Assembly (NCBI GenBank): GCA_964586775.1
Contig: CAZPJD010000120.1
Location: 1-25,269 of the forward strand
From: JADLEX01 sp964586775
Lineage (GTDB): Bacteria; Lernaellota; Lernaellaia; JACKCT01
Direction: 5' to 3'
Length of the DNA: 25,269 nucleotides
The translations under genes and the position numbers were made by a program. Under the pieces are notes generated by a model. That model worked only from the letters and a program-made list of their open reading frames with translations, did not search any database and was not told the DNA's origin. Position 1 is the first letter of the stretch. Every line of letters starts with the position of its first letter. Shown here one piece after another: positions 8,619-15,083 of this stretch.

Positions 8619-9620
8619 TCAGTCGGTCTTGCCGACGACCTGCAGCGCCTTGTATCCGCGAAAAACGCCCGACTCGACCTTGAATTTGTTGACGCCCTCG
8701 ACCATCAGGTCGATGGGCTCGTCCGCGAACTGCTCGAGCGAGAGGATCTCGCCTTCCTTCAGCCCCAGAATGCGACCGATCGACAGCTCCGCCGTGCCCA
8801 TGATCGCGCGCAGCTCGACCGCCGATTCCATGATGTGCCCGCGCACCTCGTTCTTCCACAGCTTGTCGAGGTCGCTCTTTTCGCCGACGTAGTTCTTGGT
8901 GAGCAGATCCTTGATCGGCTCGATCGTCGCGTACGGCAGCACGGTCTGGAATCGCCCGAACGCGCCTTCGACATCCACCTTGCTTTCGAGGCTGATGACC
9001 GCCTCGGTCGGGTGCGCGATCGACACGAACTGCGGATTGATTTCGGTGCGCAGGAACTCGATCTGCGTGGGAAAGACCGGCGCCCACGCCTTTTCGAGAT
9101 CGGCGAGCGCCTTTCGCACGATGCGGCGCAGGATGCCCAGTTCGATCGACGAGAAGTCTCGGCCTTCGACGCGGAATCGACTCGATCCCGATCCGCCGCA
9201 GAAGATGTCCACGAGCGTGAAGACGAACTGGCTGTCGACCACGACAACGCCGTTGCCCGGCAGCGGTTCGATCTTGAACAGCGAAAGGCACGAGGGCACG
9301 GGAAGGCTGTTGATGAACTCCTGATATTTCATCAGGCGGATTTTTTCGGCGACGAGTTCGGAGAGATGGCCGACTTCGAGCGAGAGCGTGCCCGAGAAGT
9401 CGCGGCAGAATTTTTCGTGGATGACGTCCAGCATCGGCATGTTGCCGCGCAGGATGCGTTCCTGGCTCGTCAGATCGTAAGGACGCACGTCGACGGAGCG
9501 GCCATCGCGGCGCCGGGCGCTCGACGACGCTGCGGGGGTTTCGGGTTCGTCGTCGATCGCGCCCTCGGAAACCGCGGCGAGAAGGGCGTCGACCTCGTTT
9601 TGCGACAGAATCTGGTTCAT
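8619..9620 (-). CDS. fliM: FliM, flagellar motor switch protein
   Basis: The 333-residue protein has all three FliM parts. The N-terminal CheY-P-binding peptide is ILSQNEVDALLAAV at about 4-17. The CheC-like middle domain includes YDLTSQERI, then VVDSQFVFTLVDIFCGGSG and FSSIELGILRRIV. The C-terminal SPOA domain is ELSIGRILGLKEGEILSLEQ. It links the rotor to chemotactic signalling, sets the rotation direction and binds FliG and FliN. It lies between fliL (10 bp) and fliN (36 bp) in the operon. The ribosome site is weak, so coupling to fliL is plausible. Confidence 0.97.
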   Translation of the reverse strand: MNQILSQNEVDALLAAVSEGAIDDEPETPAASSSARRRDGRSVDVRPYDLTSQERILRGNMPMLDVIHEKFCRDFSGTLSLEVGHLSELVAEKIRLMKYQEFINSLPVPSCLSLFKIEPLPGNGVVVVDSQFVFTLVDIFCGGSGSSRFRVEGRDFSSIELGILRRIVRKALADLEKAWAPVFPTQIEFLRTEINPQFVSIAHPTEAVISLESKVDVEGAFGRFQTVLPYATIEPIKDLLTKNYVGEKSDLDKLWKNEVRGHIMESAVELRAIMGTAELSIGRILGLKEGEILSLEQFADEPIDLMVEGVNKFKVESGVFRGYKALQVVGKTD

Positions 9621-9630
9621 GCCGACACCG

Positions 9631-10137
9631 TCACTGGATGATGAAGTCGGTAAAATACACCTGCGTGACGCCGCTCATGCCGAGGATCTCGTTGAGGCGC
9701 ACGATGATCTCGTGACGCAGCCGCGTCTTGCCCTTGATGTCCTTGACCTCGGCGTAGGTCTTGCTCGACAGCAGCTCGACAATCGTGCTGCGGATCGGGG
9801 CCATCGACTTCTCGCACGCCACCTTGACCGGATCGCTCGTCAGTTCGAGGACGAGGACGGTTTTAAGGTAGCGCGGCGTGTCGGAATCGGCGAGGTTGAC
9901 GACGAACTCCTTGAGTTCGAGCGCCGGGCGCGGGGCTTCTTTCAGCTTGGCTTCTTCCGCCTTTGCGTGCTCGTCGCCTTCGCCTTCCTTTTTATTTCCG
10001 CCGAGAATACCCGTCAGAAACAGCGCCGCGACGATGGCGGCCACGACGACGACGCCGATCCCCGCGAAGATGAAGAGCTTTTTCTTGCTTTTCTTTTCGC
10101 CCTCGGCCGGCGCCCCGGCTTTCTCTTCGTCCGCCAT
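9631..10137 (-). CDS. fliL: FliL, flagellar basal-body/stator-associated membrane protein
   Basis: The 168-residue protein has a short Lys-rich cytoplasmic tail, one membrane helix at about 21-43 (LFIFAGIGVVVVAAIVAALF), a charged periplasmic linker and the FliL domain. Landmarks are ELKEFVVNLADSDTPRYLKT, then LTSDPVKVACEKSMAPIRST and RHEIIVRLNEILG, ending VYFTDFIIQ. FliL rings surround and support the MotAB stator in studied bacteria. It is the promoter-proximal gene of the flagellar operon, with the sigma-54 promoter about 90 bp upstream. The purine-rich GGGAGAGG sits just before ATG 10137. Confidence 0.96.
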   Translation of the reverse strand: MADEEKAGAPAEGEKKSKKKLFIFAGIGVVVVAAIVAALFLTGILGGNKKEGEGDEHAKAEEAKLKEAPRPALELKEFVVNLADSDTPRYLKTVLVLELTSDPVKVACEKSMAPIRSTIVELLSSKTYAEVKDIKGKTRLRHEIIVRLNEILGMSGVTQVYFTDFIIQ

Positions 10138-10178
10138 TGCCTCTCCCGACCCCTACGACTCCCCGCAAAATCGAGGAA

Positions 10179-10192
10179 GTCAAACATTTGAC
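10179..10192. promoter_or_regulatory. Perfect 6-bp inverted repeat in the fliL leader
   Basis: GTCAAA and TTTGAC are separated by two bases. The site lies between the predicted transcription start (near 10217) and fliL. It could be an operator or chance; no regulator can be named from sequence. Confidence 0.25.
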
Positions 10193-10227
10193 GAAATCAA
10201 ACCCACGACCGATTCGCAGATTGTCCA

Positions 10228-10243
10228 AGCAAGCCGCGTGCCA
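10228..10243 (-). promoter_or_regulatory. Sigma-54 (RpoN) -24/-12 promoter of the flagellar operon
   Basis: The minus strand reads TGGCACG, four bases, then TTGCT. This is a full match to the RpoN consensus, with GG and GC separated by exactly 10 bases. Transcription should begin near 10217, leaving a leader of about 80 nt before fliL. RpoN promoters need an enhancer-binding activator (FlrC/FleR/FlgR type in flagellar systems); none is visible in this window. Confidence 0.88.
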
Positions 10244-10455
10244 GTCAATTGGTTCCCGATGATCGCTCCTGATCTTCGCAGGCCGAACGCGCGTTCGGAG
10301 TCCCGGGCGTTGAACGAGATCCGCCGTCTTCAAATATCATATGAAATTCAATGAGATACCTTGTTCTCGGCAGATCCACGTCGGGGTGACGGCGCCAGAC
10401 GACACCGAAGGGGCGATTCAAAAGCGGTGATCGCGTCTGTCGGGAATTTGACGAT
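10244..10455. other. Intergenic region upstream of the flagellar promoter
   Basis: About 210 bp lie between the end of the histidine-kinase-like gene and the fliL promoter. No open frame with gene character, no clear hairpin plus T-run terminator and no RNA gene is seen. Activator binding sites for the RpoN promoter would be expected here, but none is recognisable. Confidence 0.4.
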
Positions 10456-11100
10456 TCAGACGTTCGGAATTGGCCAAGTCAGGTGAAAGCCGAAGCCCGG
10501 ACCGCCGTTGTCATCATCCACCAATCGCAGGTCCGTCTCGATGACGACCTTGCGGATCAGGTCCCATTCTGTGACCGAGAGCGCCAGCGCGCGCGTCGCG
10601 GATGCCTGCGCGTCGAGGGGACGCGAGCGAATCCGCAGCACGGCCGATCCGTCCGTCACGCGGACGTCGAGACGAATCTCGCACGGCGAGACGTGCCGCG
10701 CCGCGAGATGCACGACCAGCGCCGCGATCGCGATCGCCTGATCCACCGGCTTGATGAGCACCGTCGCCGTCCGCTCGACGGTGAGCGACAACGTGTGCCC
10801 CGCGCGCGCGATTTCGCCGTCGAGATCCGCGGCGACCTGCGCGACGAACGCGCCCAGATCCACCGGCGCGACCACGCCGACGCCCTCGGAATCGGCCTTG
10901 AACCGTGCGATGGATTGCCGCGCGCGCTGCAGCGCCGGTTCGATCACGTCCACCGCCTGCCGGTAGTCCGCCGCGTCGCCGGTCATGTGCGCGAGCTGCG
11001 CGTAGCCGATGACCGCGCCCACGACGTTGGACAGATCGTGCACCGTCATGCCCGCTTCGAACCCGACGCGCGCGAGTCGCCGGACGTGGTCGTCGCTCAT
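10456..11100 (-). CDS. Small histidine-kinase-like protein with degenerate ATPase domain
   Basis: The 214-residue protein has no membrane segment or sensor domain. Near the N-terminus it has an H-box-like motif MTVHDLSNVVGAVIGYAQLA (candidate phospho-acceptor His21), like the HDLNN...GYAQL motif of soluble PAS/response-type kinases, followed by a helical region to about 70. The C-terminus ends in a G-box-like segment GGPGFGFHLTWP. The expected N-box asparagine and DxGxG motif are not recognisable in between: the corresponding helix reads AIAIAALVVHLAARHV. It may be a phosphotransfer protein or pseudokinase rather than an active kinase. It is the last gene of a four-gene operon, 27 bp after the IPT protein gene. 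Active function is uncertain. Confidence 0.75.
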   Translation of the reverse strand: MSDDHVRRLARVGFEAGMTVHDLSNVVGAVIGYAQLAHMTGDAADYRQAVDVIEPALQRARQSIARFKADSEGVGVVAPVDLGAFVAQVAADLDGEIARAGHTLSLTVERTATVLIKPVDQAIAIAALVVHLAARHVSPCEIRLDVRVTDGSAVLRIRSRPLDAQASATRALALSVTEWDLIRKVVIETDLRLVDDDNGGPGFGFHLTWPIPNV

Positions 11101-11127
11101 GCGTCGCTCCCTCGAGTTCCGAGCGCG

Positions 11128-12162
11128 TCAGACCGTGTCGTCATCGGTTGTGTCGTCGTCCGTCGTATCGTCATCGGTCGTATCGTCATCCGCCGTATCA
11201 TCGTCGGTGTCGTCGTCGGTGTCATCATCCGCGTCGTCGTCGGTGTCGTCGTCGCCGCCCGCGTCGATCACCGTGTAGGCGTCGTCGAGGGTGTCGCTCG
11301 TGTCGTCGGGGTTCACGAGGGTGATGGAGTAAAGGCCCGGCGTCGTGCCCGCGGGAACCGTCACCACCACGCGGGTGGTGGACTGGAAGACCGGCTCGGG
11401 TTCGGTGAGCGCCGCGCCTCCCAGATAGACTGTCACGGGGTTCGCGAAGTTCGCGCCGATGATCGTCACTAGCACGTCCGCGTCGTTCTCGCCCGACGTC
11501 GGCTCCACCTGGTCGATGCGCACCGCGTCGGCCGAGATCACCTCGAATCCGTCGAGCAGCGTCGCCGTCGAGCCGTCCGAATTCGACACGCTCACGTCGT
11601 AAACGTCCGGCGTGAGACCCGACGGCACGACGGCCGTGATGGTGCTCGCGTCGACGAGCTCGATCTGCGAGAGGGTCGTATCGCCGATGGTCGCCGTCGC
11701 CCCCGCCAGAAAGCTCGCGCCGATCAGCGTCACGGCGGTTTCCTCGTTGTCGAGGCCCTCGGTCGGCGTGATCGACGTGAGCGCGATTTCTCCGGGATCG
11801 ACGACCGTGAATGCGTCGGCGCGCACGCCGCTCGCCCCGGTCGAGGACACCGCCGTCACGTCGTAAATCCCCGCCGTGATGCCCGAGGGAACCGACGCCG
11901 TCAGCACGGTCGCCGAGACCTGTGTGACGCCCGTGCACAGCGTCGCACCGACGTAGATCTCCATCGTGCCGCCGAAGCCCGTGCCGCGAACGGTGATCGC
12001 CGTTTCCGCCGTGTTCGCGCCCGACGACGGCTCCACCGAGTCCACCGTCAGCCCGCCCGAGCTTTTCGACGCGATCCGCCCGAAGTCCCGCGAACACGTC
12101 GCGAGCACCGCGACGGCGGCCAGCGCCGCGATCCACACGCCCACGGTTCGTGCCTTGCTCAT
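11128..12162 (-). CDS. Secreted IPT/TIG-repeat protein with Asp/Thr-rich tail, probable lipoprotein
   Basis: The 344-residue product begins with a signal sequence ending in a lipobox-like LATC (Cys23; Thr at -1 is unusual). Three immunoglobulin-like IPT/TIG repeats follow at about 38-120, 128-210 and 214-300. Each starts with a pattern such as VEPSSGANTAETAITVRGTGF or ITPTEGLDNEETAVTLIGASF. Residues about 304-344 are almost only Asp and Thr. Such proteins are usually displayed on the cell surface; the acidic tail may bind cations or act as a spacer (inference). It sits between the lipoprotein gene upstream (13 bp) and the histidine-kinase-like gene. No enzymatic domain is seen. Confidence 0.85.
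   Translation of the reverse strand: MSKARTVGVWIAALAAVAVLATCSRDFGRIASKSSGGLTVDSVEPSSGANTAETAITVRGTGFGGTMEIYVGATLCTGVTQVSATVLTASVPSGITAGIYDVTAVSSTGASGVRADAFTVVDPGEIALTSITPTEGLDNEETAVTLIGASFLAGATATIGDTTLSQIELVDASTITAVVPSGLTPDVYDVSVSNSDGSTATLLDGFEVISADAVRIDQVEPTSGENDADVLVTIIGANFANPVTVYLGGAALTEPEPVFQSTTRVVVTVPAGTTPGLYSITLVNPDDTSDTLDDAYTVIDAGGDDDTDDDADDDTDDDTDDDTADDDTTDDDTTDDDTTDDDTV
11134..11253 (-). repeat. Low-complexity GAC/ACN repeat encoding the Asp/Thr tail
   Basis: About 120 bp of near-tandem triplet and 15-bp units (reading DDDTT, DDDT and similar) lie at the 3' end of the IPT protein gene. The stretch can slip in replication and is prone to assembly collapse. Confidence 0.85.
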
Positions 12163-12175
12163 TGCTTCGTCCCGC

Positions 12176-13162
12176 CTACTCGAATCGCCAGAGCGCCACG
12201 ACGCCCGGCGCGCCGGATTTCGTCACGACTCCCGGCGACCACACGAATTTCGTTCCGGCTTCCGCATCCGCCGAGCGCAGCGTCTGATCCGTCAGAATCA
12301 GGTAGATTCCCGTGCCGATCGCCGCGACGCCCACCGCGCCGGTGATCTGCCACGCGTTGTCGTATTCCTCGGTCTGCTTTTTGTACCGCGCGAGATCGAC
12401 ATCGGTGTCGGCATCCCGATAGCGGCTGTAGGAGTCCTCGGACATCGCGAAAAAATACCCGCCCGTGGCGGTGAGAAACACGCCGCCCGCGAGCACGCCG
12501 TAGCCCCACGCGCGGCGGTGCGACGTGCCCACCACGTCGATGGGTCCGCCGGCCAGTTGGATGCGCGCGACCTGATCCGCCGCCGCCACGCTCGCGTGCT
12601 CCGAGAGCACCTCGGGCGAGGGGGCGATGTCGGGCTCGGCCAACCAGCGCTTGCCGCCGCGCCCAATCAGCGTCTGGCGCACGGTCCACAGGCGCAGGTT
12701 GCCCGACGTGTCCACGCACGTCACTTCCATCTCGAATTCGCTGTCGGTCAGGTTGCCGTGGATGTATTTGGTGATGCGCCCGAAAATCGCCGCGTCCGCG
12801 CCCACCTGACGCGCGATGCGCGCGGCATCGGCCTGCGTGCCTTTGAAGATCCAGTCGCGCGGCGTGGGATACGACGCGGCGATGGCGTCACGCACCTTCG
12901 CGCCGTCCACCTGGCGATACGCGCCGTCGCGGGCGAGCTCCTCGATGAAACGGTTGGTGGCGTCGACGCTCACCGCCTCCGCGCCGTCCTTGAATTGCAG
13001 ATACTCGGGCACGACGAAGGGCAGCACGGCGACCGCGCCAATGCGCCGCGACGGCAGCCCCGCGTCCACGTAAGGATTGATCGGAACGCTGACAATCTGG
13101 CTGGAGCAACCGACCAGCGCCAGAGCGATGACCAGAGCGGCGAAACGAATCGCGATTTTCAC
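12176..13162 (-). CDS. Lipoprotein, CsgG/TolB-like N-terminal region, two C-terminal membrane segments
   Basis: The 328-residue product starts with a lipoprotein signal peptide and good lipobox LVGC (Cys19). Residues about 40-170 have the look of periplasmic CsgG/LpoB/TolB-N-like domains: IGAVAVLPFVVPEYLQF, then RFIEELARDGAYRQVDGAKV and ARQVGADAAIFGRITKYI. This is a pattern judgement without a search. Two hydrophobic segments at about 220-240 and 270-291 flank a charged stretch, so the C-terminus may insert in a membrane. The GTG at 13162 overlaps the HDOD gene stop as GTGA, implying translational coupling. The open frame extends further upstream only as a shadow of the HDOD gene. The specific function is unknown. 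Confidence 0.8.
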   Translation of the reverse strand: MKIAIRFAALVIALALVGCSSQIVSVPINPYVDAGLPSRRIGAVAVLPFVVPEYLQFKDGAEAVSVDATNRFIEELARDGAYRQVDGAKVRDAIAASYPTPRDWIFKGTQADAARIARQVGADAAIFGRITKYIHGNLTDSEFEMEVTCVDTSGNLRLWTVRQTLIGRGGKRWLAEPDIAPSPEVLSEHASVAAADQVARIQLAGGPIDVVGTSHRRAWGYGVLAGGVFLTATGGYFFAMSEDSYSRYRDADTDVDLARYKKQTEEYDNAWQITGAVGVAAIGTGIYLILTDQTLRSADAEAGTKFVWSPGVVTKSGAPGVVALWRFE

Positions 13163-14142
13163 AAAAAGACCCCCCTCGCCTGCTCGTGGATCTGATCGAA
13201 ACGCACGAGCAACTCGTCGCAGGCTTCGGGCGAAAGATGCAGCAGCCGCGCGCCGGGCGTATCCACGAGCGAGATTTCGGCGCGATCCGGGCCGATGCCG
13301 CGAACCACGGCGATGTCGTTGGCGATCGCGACGGCGGCGGTCTCGGGCGCGACGTCGCGAGCCTCGTGCAGGCGCGGCATCTGCCCGATGGCCTCGGCCA
13401 TGTGGTGCGGCAGCTCCCACGACTTCGCCACCATCTCGCCCACGTCCGCACCGTATTGCCCGAGGATCGCGTGCACCGTGCGATCCGAGGGCATGAAGCC
13501 CGGCGCGACGGTTTTTTGCGCGGCCTCCATGATCGTGAGCAGCACCATCTTGCCCACGTCGTGCATGAGCCCGGCCAAGAACGCTTCCTCTTTCGGCAGG
13601 CGCAGGGCGTTGGCCACCACGCGCGCCGCGAACGCCACCGCGATGGAGTGCTCCCAGAGCTGCTGCGCGAGTTTTTTGTAAACGGCGGACTTGAAGATCC
13701 GCGAGTGCATCGAGATGGCCAGCATGAGGTTCTTCACCTCGTTCTGCCCAAGACGCACCAGCGCCTGGCTGATGGTCTGGATCTCCACCGCCGCGCCATA
13801 GACGGGGCTGTTGGCGATCTGCAGGATACGCGATGAGATACCCTGATCGGTCAGGATCACCTTGGCCATGTCCTGCATCGAAACGCTCGCGTCGCCGGTC
13901 AGGCGCATGACGCGCAGAGCGACGTGCGGGAGCAGCGGCACCTCGTAGTTCTTCGCCAGGATGCGCTCGACGATCTTCTCGCGAAACGCCTCGTCGCGCT
14001 CCTCGAAGAGTGCCGCGTCCGGCTCGTCGTCCTCGACCTCGATGAGCTTCACGTCGCGGCCGATCCGCAGCCGCCGCCCGCAATCGGGGCAAACCACCTC
14101 GAAAACCCGTTTTTTCGCGGATGCGGACGGCTTCACGGACAT
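13159..14142 (-). CDS. HDOD-domain protein
   Basis: The 327-residue product opens with MSVKPSASAKKRVFEVVCPD, carrying a single CPxCG knuckle (18-22) that could be half of a zinc-ribbon. An HDOD domain at about 58-255 follows: LPHVALRVMRLTGD, then ILTDQGISSRILQIANSPVY, QALVRLGQNEVKNLMLA, WEHSIAVAFAARVVA and LAGLMHDVGKMVLL. HDOD proteins are HD-related output or adaptor domains, often lacking catalysis and linked to signalling and motility. The frame is open to 14232, but the sigma-54-like promoter at 14189-14204 lies in that extension, so the ATG at 14142 with an AAAGGG upstream is chosen. It is the first gene of the four-gene operon. Confidence 0.88.
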   Translation of the reverse strand: MSVKPSASAKKRVFEVVCPDCGRRLRIGRDVKLIEVEDDEPDAALFEERDEAFREKIVERILAKNYEVPLLPHVALRVMRLTGDASVSMQDMAKVILTDQGISSRILQIANSPVYGAAVEIQTISQALVRLGQNEVKNLMLAISMHSRIFKSAVYKKLAQQLWEHSIAVAFAARVVANALRLPKEEAFLAGLMHDVGKMVLLTIMEAAQKTVAPGFMPSDRTVHAILGQYGADVGEMVAKSWELPHHMAEAIGQMPRLHEARDVAPETAAVAIANDIAVVRGIGPDRAEISLVDTPGARLLHLSPEACDELLVRFDQIHEQARGVFL

Positions 14143-14188
14143 TCCAAGCCCTTTCGACGCGCGACGGCCACGCGCCGCGCTTTGCCCA

Positions 14189-14204
14189 AGCAATCCTTGT
14201 GCCG
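14189..14204 (-). promoter_or_regulatory. Probable sigma-54 promoter of the HDOD operon
   Basis: The minus strand reads CGGCACA, four bases, then TTGCT. The invariant GG (-24) and GC (-12) are 10 bases apart, as RpoN requires; two less conserved positions deviate. The predicted start near 14178 gives a leader of about 36 nt to the ATG at 14142. Confidence 0.65.
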
Positions 14205-14458
14205 CCGATCCACCGAGCCTGCCGAGAACCACTCGCGCCAGGTTCGACGACGCAAAGACCTTGGATTTTCAGGGCTTTCTTAGCACGTTGGCGAGCGGTG
14301 CGACACAACGTTCGCTTGCGGAGTCGTTGTCAAACGGCAGTGGCGTGTGCGTACGACGCCTTTTTGACACCGGGATGGGCAAGTTTTCCCGATGAGAGAA
14401 GTTATGCGTCGATGGGCTCCGTTGCCATGCCAAGGCCCGGAGTTCGGATTTCGGTGCT
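14205..14458. other. Intergenic region upstream of the HDOD operon
   Basis: About 250 bp contain only short overlapping frames without domain character. Upstream activator sites for the predicted RpoN promoter could lie here; no motif stands out. Confidence 0.3.
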
Positions 14459-14599
14459 GTGTCCACCGAACTCAAATGGCTCGACGCGTACTTCCCCGAG
14501 ACGGGTCCGTCGCACCGGCGGATGCGTCACCATTTAGAGGGATTCGAAGAGGTCCGCCGCCAACTCCCGCTCACAACGGATTCGCGGAAAATCCCTTGA
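14459..14599 (+). pseudogene. Remnant of a small conserved-looking protein
   Basis: From a GTG at 14459 a 46-codon frame reads STELKWLDAYFPETGPSHRR and then MRHHLEGFEEVRRQLPL, ending in TGA. The aromatic/charged composition and the strong GC third-position bias look like genuine coding sequence. The frame is short, has no clear ribosome site and seems cut off after the Arg/Gln-rich helix. It overlaps the end of an opposite-strand fragment. It is read as the N-terminal remnant of an unidentified gene in a decayed stretch; it could also be an intact microprotein. Confidence 0.35.
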
Positions 14600-14759
14600 G
14601 GTTGTCGTACTGAACGACCCCGCCGTCGATTCCGTAGCCGGAGAGCTCCGCCAGATAGAGTGGCTCGATGCCGTTTTCACGGCACCACGCGACGAGCGCC
14701 CGCGCGGCCTCGCCGGCGTGGGGGTTCGCACGGATGACCAGAATTCCGACGCACTTCAA
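14571..14759 (-). pseudogene. Gene fragment, possibly NAD kinase-like N-terminus
   Basis: From a TTG at 14759 the minus strand encodes about 62 residues starting KCVGILVIRANPHAGEAARA and continuing LVAWCRENGIEPL. This beta-strand/Asn-Pro/amphipathic helix pattern resembles the first Rossmann-like unit of NAD kinases (VGIxxNP...A..LAxWLxxxGIEV). Nothing of the GGDGT motif or the rest follows; the frame ends at TGA after DNLKGFSANPL. It is either a truncated remnant or an unrelated short protein. The open frame extends to 14807, but that part has no coding character. Confidence 0.3.
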
Positions 14760-14807
14760 GGCAGCGGGCTCCGCGAAAATCCGCGCCACCCAAACAAAGA
14801 CCGCCAT

Positions 14808-15083
14808 CTGGCGAAAGGGCCGCCGCTAATCGGGGACATGCAGCGCGCCGGGGACATGCAGCGCGAAGGAATGCCGTTCCCCGAACTCCCGGACATTTCC
14901 TCCCGCTTAAGCCCCGGACATTTTCCCTGCTTCATCCACGACCTCGCCAGGTCGGTTGAAGCACGGCCTTGCCCCGTGGTAGGTTCCGTTCGGCTTTTCG
15001 AAGCGGTTGTGGTGCTCGAGTCCTCCAGCCTTTCGCCCCGCGACGATCTGGCGGAAGGGCCAGCGCCTCGCCCGGAGCGCCTC
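14808..15083. other. Non-coding stretch upstream of rhuM, remnants of repeats
   Basis: The stretch contains four same-orientation GGACAT-containing repeats (listed separately) and an imperfect direct repeat of ATCTGGCGRAAGGGCC at about 14806 and 15046. No gene is supported; the longer frames here have no domain character. The rhuM promoter presumably lies near its right end but is not recognisable. Confidence 0.4.
14829..14921 (+). repeat. Cluster of GGACAT-containing direct repeats, probable mobile-element end remnants
   Basis: A 17-bp unit CGGGGACATGCAGCGCG occurs twice, at 14829-14845 and 14847-14863. Two further copies of the core occur as CCGGACATTTCC and CCGGACATTTTCC (GGACAT at 14891 and 14916). 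The core is shared with the inverted-repeat ends of the IS481-like element downstream (CAGGACATGGGT). Confidence 0.55.

Noticed and set aside
11131..11262. Possible CRISPR-like or VNTR array
   Set aside because: The repeats are in-frame Asp/Thr codons at the end of a coding gene, with no unique spacers.
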